Of a stretch of 64,000 bases of DNA, positions 27,801 to 38,367 are shown piece by piece; position 1 is the stretch's first letter; the number at the start of each line of letters is the position of its first letter. Source of the stretch: Trichoplax adhaerens. Lineage: Eukaryota > Placozoa > Uniplacotomia > Trichoplacea > Trichoplacidae. A program made the translations under genes and the position numbers. A model generated the notes under the pieces. It was not told the DNA's origin, made no database searches, and saw only the letters and a list, made by a program, of their open reading frames with translations. The stretch lies in contig NW_002060945.1 of assembly GCF_000150275.1 (NCBI RefSeq), positions 1,368,199 through 1,432,198 of the forward strand, written 5' to 3'.

Positions 27801-29876
27801 TCGAATTATTTCCTGAATAATTAAAGCAATTTGCTAAATCCAACAAACCTTAGCTCTCATTTTTCCATCTAGCAGATTACAAACTGTTGTAATAAAGGTA
27901 TTTTTAAGTATTTCCTGGGATATTCCGTGAGTTATAGCATTAAAGTTGTAAAAAAGTGCAGTGCTTAGTAATAACGTTTTTAGCAACGAATAGTATGTCA
28001 TAATTATCTGAATTACTCGCAGTTTAAGAGTAGGAAGAAGCATATTTTGACTTATAATACGATCTTAGTAATTCATCAATAAAGATATATGTTACCACTA
28101 AAAATTTAATGAAATAATTTAACACTTTAAATTTGATATGAAACAGCAGTAGCGCTCGGAAATCACCTACTCTTTTAAACTGCCAGAACTACAGTATATG
28201 CGATTCAAACACACTATATAGATATAACTACAATAATTTCACTCGTAGAAATTGCTGTCGCGCTTTGGTTTGCTTAAGTTTTTCACATAATAAAATTACG
28301 CAAAGATCAGACCTACTGCAAATACGGCTTTGTGATAAAGTATCTTCAAAATATTAAAATAAGAACTAATATTTCTTGCAAAATTTCCTGTTTTATTACA
28401 TAAGCCTGGTTCGTTTAACAACACTATTTGTCGTACTTACCACTTCGCTGGGATCGTTAAGAACTTTTTCGAAAATTGAAAAATACAGTTTGCATATGCT
28501 ACAGTTTGTAAATCTCATAGCTATAAAAAGATAATTATAGAGTAGGCTTTAATCCATCCAATTTCGTACTATTAATATATTTGGTACATCTATCTAGGCT
28601 AATTTTTAGTAGATTGATGGCAATTATATAAATGAATGTTTTTGATTAAAGCGCGGATGTACAATAGTAAAACTATAGTATGCCAAATACAAAAGCTTTT
28701 CTTGTTCGCTTAATACTTAGATATTATCGAATGAAAGATAATCTTACGAGAAGAAAACTGAGCTTGATTCTTCAACGTGTTCTTATAACAGAAATCTTCA
28801 GCACTGCTAGCACTTTGCAGGGATATTATTAAATTCAAAGCGTATGATTCAATATTTTGATCGCACTAAGCGTTAATATGTCAAATAGAGAAACAAATGA
28901 GCTTCATTAATATCTATCCCAAATTAGTAATTGTATTTTTAATATTCTATTCACTAAAAGGCAGTTTTATTTAAATCAAGTGTGAGGGTAATGATTATTA
29001 TCTACTTTACTTACATGTGATTTTAATTCTGTAGGAAGAGCTTGACACATATATTTAGCATTCTCGGCTAAATATTCCTTTAACGCAGAATTAAATGTAC
29101 CTGATAAACTCATACGGTTTCTTAGAATATCTTAATCGAGGAAATGGAACTTTCACTTACCGCGGTGTATTTGTAGTTTAATAAATGCTTAAGATGCCTT
29201 GCAACGTATACGCAGAAGAAGGGTTCGGGTGTGTTCTTAAGTATATTTCGATACAATAACGTCAATTAGATAATTAATCAAGCAGCTAAGATGATAATAA
29301 TCTTATTATGACAAAGTATAAGGTAATTGTAATTATCGCCCTTGTATTATCTAATCGCTACTATTGCAAATATTCACTTTATCTCAAAGTTGATGCTAAT
29401 TGACAAATGAGTTTAGTCGTAGTCTATCCTATATCAAAATTACATTTACAGCATATGACTTAAAGCATCTCACACAATACGTATCTAACGAGTATATGTG
29501 TTATTATGCTTATTAGCCGAGATCGAGTTTTAGCGGTACCATATACATTGGAAGAAATTGATTTTGTACGACTCATTTTAATCTAGTTGTTGCTATTTGT
29601 CAAGATTAGTATGGTTACACCATTATTATAACTTTATTCAAACCTGCAAATTGAGATTGCGTTCAGCAACATTGGAGGCGGCAACGTTGTGGAAGTTACC
29701 TACTGTAGAGTTGAGTTAATGTTACAAATCCCATGATCATTAATGGCATTGTGAATGCTCAAAGTTGTAACAAAGCTGGTTATCTGAACAAGAATGATAT
29801 CAAGTTATGAAGGGATTGTACCTGCGCCGAGCATAGCGTAAACCACAAATAATAAATAGATCGATGCTGTAGCCAT
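12881..29876 (-). CDS. Secreted multi-saposin-B (prosaposin-like) protein, 19 exons seen, 3' end open
   Basis: Saposin-B domains are small helical, disulfide-bonded lipid-binding modules; precursors with several are processed in lysosomes or secreted. Exons in gene order (high to low): 29822-29876, 29644-29702, 29161-29235, 29015-29077, 28748-28865, 28441-28520, 27849-27914, 27623-27700, 27314-27454, 22899-23070, 22659-22756, 22363-22428, 22116-22193, 21904-22044, 14069-14195, 13813-13910, 13626-13691, 13416-13493, 12881-13021. All join in phase, giving exactly 600 codons without a stop. The first exon is a signal peptide (MATASIYLLFVVYAMLG). Signature pieces include CSICKLYF, CGLCEYLF, CGYCEYFV, LPPRTLC, LPPRVDC, LPPRTIC and GEKPEQIC. 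Canonical domains (CxxC type) alternate with a divergent type carrying C-x-LGPxYGC-x-N-x6-CN. I am confident of the domain family. That everything is one transcript is less sure, because of the 7.7 kb intron between 21904 and 14195; it may be two genes. Confidence 0.85.
14877..14902. repeat. (AAT)n microsatellite
   Basis: About eight consecutive AAT units immediately after TCAATAACATGAA, inside the region between saposin exons. No further significance is visible. Confidence 0.9.
17090..17900. repeat. Two-copy ~410 bp tandem duplication
   Basis: Copy 1 is about 17095-17490 and copy 2 about 17505-17890. Shared blocks in the same order are CAGACAxAAACGCGTA, ACTxTCGAATATTAC, AGTxGTATAAGTAGAAAATG, CAAGCGAATCGA, ATATxACATCATT, TACACATCAATCATGAAATGAT, TTAGATTATTACCTCAG, CAATTTTAGCTCTAAAAA and GAAACTGTAATCTC. 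It lies in the long saposin intron and shows no coding potential. Confidence 0.8.
18180..19010. repeat. Three-copy diverged ~360 bp tandem repeat
   Basis: The block AAAGCATCCATCGTG (with variants), then TAxxTTG, TAAATCGATGATGTAATG, AAAAAGT and a short tail, occurs near 18215-18300, 18555-18645 and 18930-19015. The intervening DNA also matches in part (TGCATTACTGTA, CATGAAAxTxxGC, and TACGGTATAATTTTGTATT-type stretches). It is separate from the 17.1-17.9 kb duplication although adjacent to it. Confidence 0.65.
20658..20780 (-). pseudogene. Dead saposin exon (divergent LGPxYxC type)
   Basis: Reverse-strand codons read CNGHDGQSSLQMLHRVHE, then LVPNGCVLGPIYSC, a TAA stop (20682-20684), then IQEFTEQC. 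This aligns end to end with the live exon at 21904-22044 (VCVGPSGQQHFNILNKI...CVLGSIYGCYNQEFAERCN). The in-frame stop and a poor acceptor (a stop follows the nearest AG in frame) indicate a decayed duplicate. It lies in the 7.7 kb intron, as expected if a whole module was once inserted here and mostly lost. Confidence 0.75.
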
Positions 29877-30119
29877 ATTTGCCGTAGATGAGCCCAAATA
29901 ATGATTGATATGGATTGGCAGCGATCGAGGCTAGGAAATGTTGCTAGGGAAATTTTTCACTTGGTAGAGTAATTGCTGCTAGCCAGTAGACTAGGAATAG
30001 CGATCCAACTTGAGAAAGCCTTTTGATGGAGGTTTCGGAAACTTAATTAGCCCGATTAAGGATGGCGATGACGTCATGCACCGTCCCGTTACCATACTGT
30101 AACTGACGCCAGTACGGTA

Positions 30120-30545
30120 AGTCGGTTTATCGTATGGAAGTTTGACCTGGGCCTGGGCGTAAGTTGCAAAAAGAGGGAGGGACGGAGAAACGGACGAGGC
30201 CTTAACCAAAGCAGGCTGACCTTTTAGTACGGTAGTTTAATGTACTGCACAATACAGTACTGTACTGCACGGTCAGTACTGTACGTTGATCGTATAGAAG
30301 TTTGACCTTGGCCTGGGCGGAAGTTGCCAAAAGAGGGAAGGACGGAGAAACGGACGAGGCCACACCAAAATAGGCTGACCTTTTAGTACGGCACTTTCAG
30401 TACGGTAGTCCAATGTACGGTACAGTACGCTTATGGTATGAAAGTTTGACTTGGGCCTGCGCAGAAGCTACGAAGGGGGGGAGGGACGGAGAAACGGATG
30501 AGGCCACACCAAAGTAGGCAGGCCTTTTACCTTTTTTACTGGTCA
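30120..30545. repeat. Three-copy ~150-160 bp GC-rich tandem repeat
   Basis: Units begin near 30127, 30290 and 30432. Each carries CGTATGGAAGTTTGACCTGG, GCCTGGGCG, AAGTTGC, GAGGGAGGGACGGAGAAACG, GACGAGGCC, ACCAAAGTAGGCTGACCTTT and TAGTACGGT with few differences. Low divergence suggests recent expansion. The GAGGGAGGGACGGAG core is unusually G-rich for this genome. Confidence 0.85.
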
Positions 30546-31261
30546 TTTGACTGTACCCTACCGCAGTACATTTGTAGCCGTATAGACCTACTGTACTGTA
30601 AAGTGTACAGCATTAGAGGCAAGGGCTAGTCAAGGAGAAAGGGACGGGAAATGGTCGCTCCCTCTAGTCAATATGTGATCAATAAATTATCTTTACTGAT
30701 TATTTTAACGGTATCGCGTGTCTACAATGGTATACTATAGTATCCACGATGGATATCCAACTTAGCTGCAAGGATAGTTTGATGCAGTTTCTGCAGTTTG
30801 CTACAGTACAATCATGGAATCAAATCATGGACTGCTGTATTCATGCATAAATAACAACTTGAAAACTTGAAAAGTACATTATCCCTGTAACGAGATCAAG
30901 AATCTGAGATTTTGAGCTTTCCTTTCTTTTAGTCTACTTTTTTTGGAAGCCCAAGCCAAGCGCGATATCATACCCACATTAACGAGACATAAAGAACTGT
31001 GACAACAAATCAGCTCTAGTGCGAACATAACTTGAATACCATATCCTAATGGACGTAAACATTTCTAGCATGTGATCTTAATCTAGTAACAGTAGATAAA
31101 GGCGTAGATAAGCCGTAAATAGTATTGTACGATATCTGGGATTGGCCATGTTCTATGTTGCGTACTCTACAAGGTAACAAGCAGTAGTTTACAGGACAGG
31201 CGATGTCGACAAATTCCCTTGCAATGACCTCGGTGGATGAGAGCTTCTAGCGACAAAGAAT

Positions 31262-31315
31262 AAAACCGGTATGTTGGTTAGGGTTTTTCTTTTGCCCACA
31301 AAACATACCGGTTTT
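31262..31315. repeat. 14 bp perfect inverted repeat (hairpin) with direct repeats
   Basis: AAAACCGGTATGTT (31262-31275) is matched by its exact reverse complement AACATACCGGTTTT (31302-31315) around a 26-base loop. A second motif, GTTTTTCTTTTGCCC, is directly repeated at about 31282-31296 and 31311-31325, overlapping the right arm. It could be the remnant of a small inverted-repeat element or a replication-slippage product. Confidence 0.85.
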
Positions 31316-31967
31316 TCTTTTGCCCTACTACTCTATACTAGTTATACAGTACTATTTGCAGTGAAATTCTGATGCAAATAAAGAAGGTAAATAAAGAAAA
31401 TTTTCTTGACTGCGTCAGATCATTACGTTGAGTACCACTCTGTAGCCTTAGCATAGTGACATCACTTTTGCTACTGTTTTGCACTACGTGTACTACAGTA
31501 CAGTCGCACTCGTGACGATTCTTTGCAGTGCTTATTGTCTATACGGTACTGTACTGTACTCCACTTGTTCACAATCCAATAGAGGTGAATTCTATACAAT
31601 GAAAACTACTGTAGCAAAAGTAATGTCACCATAGTCCGTTCAACGTCTAGGGTGCTGCTAGTCCTGTCCGGTCCAGGGCTGCCTACGCACAGATTGTACT
31701 GTACACCTTCAAGCTGACGCAATATTATTCTTTGTCTACGTGACGTTTTGGTCGGAAACGGGGGAAGCTATTTCCAGGAGCCAACAGCCATTTTTTCACG
31801 ACCAACTAAGGGGCAAATCCTTTCCTCCAACGTTAATTAGGAGGAGGTCTTGCACAGATTAAAACTTGATATTAATTATTAACAAAGTGTGGATAAATAA
31901 TACTGTAGAGACAGCTCAGTGTGGAAGGAGTTGCTAGCGTCTCTACTAATGCTAACCTTGCTTGAAA

Positions 31968-34900
31968 ATGAGTTACAACAACGAACCCAAACGACGACCA
32001 GATTTTACAGTCAATCAACAGCAGCCATTCAATGCTGAACCACCTTGTGATGCCTTAATTCGGAATTATGTCACACCTAACGACTATTTCTACGTACGAA
32101 ATCATGCCCCAGTACCTTCTCTACCAGGAGAATCTTACCGGTAAGAATTCATGGGATATTGTACAAGTTAGGAGACTATCTTTCACCCGATCTGCAGCGC
32201 CAGGCACAAATCGATGGCTTCGATGCAGGCGAGCTCTATTCAGCCTCTACTGCCGATCACTATCGACGAGTAGAAAGCTATCCAAATCTGTTAAGGTTAT
32301 AATTTGTCCATCATTTATGTTCGAGAAAAGGAAGGATTGACTAAAACATCATAAATGATGCAAGCCTTGAATTGACACTACTTTATATGTGTTTTCATCT
32401 TTCTGGATGGACATAAACACAGCGACGTATCTGACTTATTCTATGCCTGACAGACAGCAACTTTTGCATACCTTAAAACGGATAAAATGAGGACAGTAGT
32501 CTAAATTTTATAGACAATCAGTTTATAACTGTAATTCCTACATAATTGACTTAAGGGAAAACGAATGATTTATTGGAAAATCAGAAATGAAGCAACTCTT
32601 TAATGGACGCTGCTTTATGTGTACTATCGTGTACATCTGTCTTTCATCGTTCTTAGTTAACGTAGAGAAACTCAACGATCTTCTACTGTAGCCTAACCCT
32701 AACTCATCAAGGCAGCAACTTTGGCTTACCCTACTGATTTAAAAGTGATAAAAGGATGATCGTGATCCCTATTTTAGTTTGTATATCGCTTATTCTCAGT
32801 GGCTCTGCTACAAAAATTACAATACTGTAGTTTAAGTATAAGTTCTACGCTTTCATTCTGGACATGCCAAACATAAGAAAGTGATCATGTTGATGCATAA
32901 ATAGCAATAGTAAATATAGGAATCGCCATCATCAATAATCTATTGCATAATTAATACCCGGTGCGAGGATACCATTTAGTAAAGACATGTTAATTTCCGG
33001 GACCAAGTATTCAATAGCTGCTCAGAAACTACATTAACCAGTTATATGCGTACAGTAGTTGATGTAATCATTAACCTTGCAAATATTAATAAGTTGATTG
33101 CATTATAGTTAGCGTATTGTGAGATTATGATACTTCCAATGTACTGAAATTTAAAATCATACATATTCGTAAATTAAATATAAATTGAAGACCAATCAAT
33201 CTATAAACAATATAGTCGATTCAACTAGAATACAGTCTCACAAACTCTGTTATTAATAAATAATTTGCTGCTATACACGGATTCTACATCACCAGTAGTC
33301 CCATCGAAAATAGTACATTGAATTAAAGTCTAATAAATATCCTTTAAATTTATATTCTTACAGGTTAATGATTGGTGGCGACGTTCCACAGCCTATTAGT
33401 CTTTCATTATCAGAATTAAAATCTCAATTCCCAAAAGTTCAGGTCATGGCAACTTTAATGGTAAGTTAATCTACGTTGATAAAGTTCCTAGTATGTCACT
33501 TGCACCTTGAAAGCAATTGTTGAAATCTTCAGAATTCCGCTTAATGGTTGATAGCCGTAGACGTGTATAATTATTAATTATTCATAGTAAAGCAATCTAT
33601 CAAACGGGACGCCTAACAGGGTATTGTCTATATTGCAACATAGTGCGCTGGCAATAGAAGAGATGAACTCAATAAAATCAAAACTGTTAAGGTAAAAAAT
33701 CACGGAATTAATAAACTGTAGCCAAAGCAATCATTGACCTTTTATACGGCTACTTACGTAATTGTAGAATATATACATACATGCTAGCACGGACAGAAGC
33801 TGATATTTAATTTAAAACGTCCGGTATACCTACAGTACTTAATGAACTTCTTACCTATAGGGTGTAACATGGGGACCGGCTGCAATTAGCAATGGCATTT
33901 GGGGCGGTGTACCCCTACGTTTGGTCTTACATGCGGCTGGAATTATCGAGGTTAGATACTACTGTTGCTATTGGCTTTACCAGTATTAGCCTACTAAGAA
34001 CATTCTTGATGAATGGACATGTTAATTAATTAATTCATTGCTATGCGTAGTCCAATTTTAGGCAATATCACGTCTGCTTTGAGGGATTTGATATTTGCAA
34101 AGACAATACTGGATATGGATCTTCGATACCGATACCAAAGGCCATGTAAATAAATTAAAATAACCCCGTTGTTTCATACTTTAACCGTATTACCAACCTT
34201 TAAACTTATATGGTTGCATTTCAACCTGCTTAGGGATCCGCAAGGAGATGTGTTGCTCGCTTACGAGGTTCATCATGTTACAATTTTCTTTCGTCTTACA
34301 CTTTTTGTCGGTGAAACTAACCTTTGTTTATTGTCCAAATGACTTACCTGTGACAGATGAATGGAGAAGAATTACCAAGAGATCATGGCTATCCTCTACG
34401 GGTAGTAGTTCCAGGATATATCGGCGCAAGGTTAGCATCTTTTATGCTCGCATGTCTAATAGCTTACTGTAAGTAGCGTTTTCATTGAATGTCACTTAGA
34501 GTTGGCTATTAATTTCTTTATTTCCCAGGAGTGTCAAATGGTTAAAATCTATTGTCGTGCAAAAGGAAGAATCTACAAATTATTTTCAACGCCGAGATTA
34601 CAAACTATTTCTTCCACAAGTATGCTGCGTATACATATTAATAACCATTATGTTTGAAGAAAAACTTTGTTAATATAGCGTCGCAAACTTAAATAATCAT
34701 TTTAGGTAAACTGGGATAACGTTGATCAATGGTGGGATAAGAGTCCTCCAATTCAGGAGTTGTCTGTTCAGGCTGCTATTCTAGAACCAAAGAATGGAGC
34801 AGCTATAGATACCGGTAGCCCATACGCTATTAAGGGCTATGCATTATCTAATGGGCACAGGTTAGCCAGAAATTATTCAAACGCCTGCTATAGTTTCAAA

Positions 34901-35422
34901 TACCCACAATATTGTACAATATTTATGATCATGTACCTCGATCATAACGTAGTACATTTTCTTAATAGTGTTTTTGAACTTTTGAAGACTGTAAATGATT
35001 GCATGTATAATTTTAAATGATAAGTTGAACTTTCCACGTTCAATATCTGATAGGATTGCCAGAGTGGACGTCTCTTTAGACAACGGCGTTACGTGGGAGC
35101 CTGCCACAACGATAAATGGTGAAATAAAGGATAATACTAATAGATATTGGAGTTGGTTTCTTTGGACATACACCGTTAGATCTATGCCTTCCCCATGCCG
35201 TATCGTCTGTCGAGCGTGTAAGTTCACTCATATCAAGATACTGTAGTTCTAAAATACGTTCACTTTAATAAGACAATAATTTACAATCAATCTAATCGAT
35301 TAATTTTAGGGGACTATGCATCAAATAGCATGCCTGGAGATGCACCTTCAATATGGAATTTGCGTGGAGTCATGAATAATAGTTGGCATCGAATCGACGT
35401 TGTGAGTAAAAGCAAAATTTAG
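31968..35422 (+). CDS. SUOX: Sulfite oxidase, molybdenum-cofactor protein lacking a cytochrome b5 domain (~373 aa)
   Basis: Oxidises sulfite to sulfate at a molybdopterin centre. Exons: 31968-32140, 33364-33460, 33644-33691, 33861-33950, 34062-34145, 34234-34267, 34357-34430, 34529-34619, 34706-34860, 35054-35217, 35310-35422. Motifs in order: [29 protein letters not shown], the Mo-ligand cysteine in CAGNRR (exon 3), [70 protein letters not shown], the Mo-dimerisation domain ([18 protein letters not shown]) and [17 protein letters not shown]. The start is firm: TAA is in frame at 31953-31955 with no AG in between. The animal b5 heme domain is therefore absent, as in plant enzymes. The chain ends SKI. 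The junction between exons 4 and 5 is off by one base in my model; the others are in phase. Confidence 0.92.
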
Positions 35423-36230
35423 TGAAGCAAAGTGTCATCGATGCTGATTATTACTACTCTTGATTGCGATTTAGTAAGTGAAGTATAGCATCTACGTCTT
35501 GTGTTGACAAGATTTACTTGATAAACAACGCTTTTCTTATGACAAAAATGACTTACTATTGGCGCGAAAAATCATACAATTTTTTGTAGTAATTAATAGC
35601 TATATTGTCATCTATTTGACGTACGCTTGATGAGCTTCTTGGAGTAGAAGGAAATATCGTATTTGCCAATTCATCTTGTAAAATGGATGCTTGCAAGAAC
35701 ATTTAAATTGTGATATTACTCTTAAAATTTAATGCTGTTTCTTTTATTGATGTAATAAATAAAATTATATCAAACTGCAATAAATTTGTGTAATTTCTCG
35801 AAAGATGAATATTTGAACAGGAATAGAAGCCAAGAGTAAATAAAAATTCATTAAGTTATGATGTACTAAACTATAGGGGAATGACACTGCATCATCTTAT
35901 GATACAAAATTTGGTTTAAGATAAAAAAGTATTTACAAAAGACTTATAGTAGAATTTCAATCTAGATTTTACGTTGTGGCTACTACATAAGGGAAAGGGA
36001 TATCACGGCAGACGGTAGCAATTATAAGTATAAATACGAGTATACAGTACCATAGGAAAAAATTTTTAAATTGTATCTCGTATTCAAGTTACCAAATTAT
36101 CACAAATATGCAGCCATATATGTACCTACTCTATGTTGAATAATTTCTTCTCACTTGCATACAAATATTGTATGTGCATAAGGCAACTAACACATCGTGT
36201 TATTTTCAAAATTATTCAGTCACTATACAA
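35423..36230. other. Convergent intergenic spacer
   Basis: Spacer between the 3' ends of sulfite oxidase (forward) and CCDC103 (reverse). No coding similarity was seen. If GTGAGT at 35401-35406 were used as a donor instead of being read through to the TAG, a short last exon of sulfite oxidase could lie here; none is obvious. Confidence 0.5.
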
Positions 36231-38367
36231 CTATAAACCATACTTTTTTCGTAGTTTGACTAAATCATCTTCATTGAAAGTTATGCTTTGGATATCTTGA
36301 TTGGAAAGGCTATCCTTTAATTTAACTAATAGCTCTGTAGACTAAAATTAGAAAAGTAATACATTAGCTTTGAAAGAAAATTTGAAATTGACTCGAAATC
36401 TTAATAAATAGTGATAGCCTATCACTACTTTAGAAAATTGATATTAATTATGATGTTATAACCAGCTATTTTTAATGTTTTTATAGGATCCATTATTATA
36501 ATATTGCAACACTTTACATCTATACTATCCGTCAACTTACACATGCTTTTTCTTGCTTTCCAAAGAACATGATTGTTAAACTGAATCGGTCAGATTTAGT
36601 TATACAATATAGCATATGATAAATTACTTGAGCATCAGCTGGTTGATAGCACTAACATTATGTAAAGATGAAATTTCTGTTAGAGCCTTCAAATTCATAC
36701 CTTACGAGCATGTTAACACTTTCTGCTACTACCGAATGTTTGCCATTGCAGTGAAATATAATGTTTAAATTATTATGCAATAAAGTTTACTACAACTAGG
36801 TATCACGTATTAATATAAATCATACGTTATATCATTAAAATAAAGCATCGTATATCCTACTGACCTCATGGAGGACTTGTAATAACCCTTCTAAGTTACT
36901 AACATGTAAAAGATTTTTATCAGTATCCGTTACATAAACTGTACGATTACAATTTATATACGAAGCTTTTTTTCATATTAGAGAACGGCTAACAGTAGCA
37001 AATTGTTATTCATTCGAAATTTATCTACCTGACTTCCGTTTTATATAGTTGATATAATCTTTCTCCTCCTAGCCTACAAAGAAATCTAAATGAAATTGAA
37101 CGTAGTATAATTATTTAAATAAAAATTTTGATAAAGGCATACAATATTAAAATACTATAAAGTTATGTAATTGCACAATACTACAGTCTCAGTTGATAAA
37201 AATGATAACCAACTTATATCTCTCATGGTTTGACTGGAGTTGTTTCCACCGCCTTTCAAATTCAACCGCCGTTTTAACGTTCCAATCTTGTTCATTACTG
37301 CTTGGGATACTTGCAGCTATTTCTGCTGCGTCCTGATCATTTTTACTAGCTGCAGCATTCCAAGTCTGAGTTATTCTTTCGTTAGTTATTAATCCTTCTT
37401 TGCGATCTAAAGGCCGAAGATGAGATGCAGCCACAATTCCTCTACAATGACAAGGTATATAAAATGTTTTGTAACCATATTCAAGCTGATTCATTCTTGC
37501 AATTCAAAGAAAGTCAAAGTTACACATTTAAAGCCAAAGCTAACTAGATCGATATATCCATTTAATCTCATATTTACGTGCTTAAATTATTACATAACGA
37601 CAGAAGGAAGTCAATTTTAGACATAGTAAGACCCGAAACGAATATGGATAACTTACCCTAAATACGGTAGCCTGGGCTAAAATTATTACATTCTTACTAA
37701 TAGAAGGAAAAATAGATCGATGCATCTCAACGCCCAAAACGAAATGAATTAATCTATCCATTTAATTTCCTGTATTAACACTTTCAACAAGATTATAAAC
37801 TAAGACGTAAAATATTTATTTGCCCTTTACTTCTGTCTACTTCAATAATATAGGAAACTCTAATGGTCAAAGATAAGATTATTCCGGTCTTCTTTAATCA
37901 GTCCTATGGTACTCGTGTATCTCACTTTCATTTTTTATACCCGTGTGAAATAATTTGATTTCTATCATTATTTAATATTCACAACTTTAAATTATTTCAA
38001 TTTCCTTTACTAATAATCTAGTAAATTATAGCAGTTATTATAAATGAAATTAATGGTCTTTAACAAGCTGTATACTTTTAGAACTGATTCGATTTCCTTT
38101 ACATTGAATAATTAAATCCTGATGATATTTGATTAATATCGAGATACCACTTTGAGCTCTGATAGCTACCTATATAAGTACTTAACTAATTGCACCAAAT
38201 AATAAGAAAATTTCTTACTTAAATTCTTCATAGGTTCCAACACGTTGTCCAACAGCTCTAATTTTAGCATCATTCTCTCGCCAATATTTCTTATCAGCCT
38301 CGAGTGCATTGGATAATTCTTTTTCTAATTTTGCAAAATCGATCTCATCTCGATCACTGTGAGCCAT
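36231..38367 (-). CDS. CCDC103: CCDC103-like dynein arm assembly factor
   Basis: CCDC103 is needed to assemble and anchor outer dynein arms in motile cilia. Clear exons: 38219-38367 ([20 protein letters not shown], then [16 protein letters not shown] and TYEEFK), about 37211-37441 ([15 protein letters not shown]... to ...[14 protein letters not shown]), 36865-36938 ([20 protein letters not shown]), 36541-36638 ([20 protein letters not shown], then GKQEKAC) and 36231-36341 ([10 protein letters not shown]... ending KLRKKYGL, stop). The N-terminal coiled coil, the YEEF-GIV-ASHL-PL block and the SDRF...L...C segment follow the vertebrate protein (242 aa). Phase 2 closes from exon 1 to exon 2 and phase 0 between the last two exons. 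The middle junctions do not close, so one small exon between 36638 and 36865 and the exact end of exon 2 are missing from my model. Confidence 0.85.

Larger units (their letters stand above)
29877..31967. other. Repeat-rich intergenic region, no gene
   Basis: Divergent spacer between the saposin gene (reverse) and sulfite oxidase (forward). It is locally more GC-rich than the rest of the window. It contains the three-copy repeat at about 30120-30540, GTACTGTAC-rich palindromic stretches (about 30230-30290, 31490-31560) and a hairpin at 31262-31315. It must hold both promoters, but I see no clear core elements. Confidence 0.6.

Noticed and set aside
29015-29115. Longer version of saposin exon 4 starting after ATCAG at about 29093
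   Set aside because: That start does not fit the phase-0 end of exon 3. The AAAG acceptor at 29078 gives an in-phase 63-nt exon with the Cys at the family position.
34877-35227. 116-codon reverse open frame
   Set aside because: It is antisense to sulfite oxidase exon 10 and the preceding intron; no independent support.
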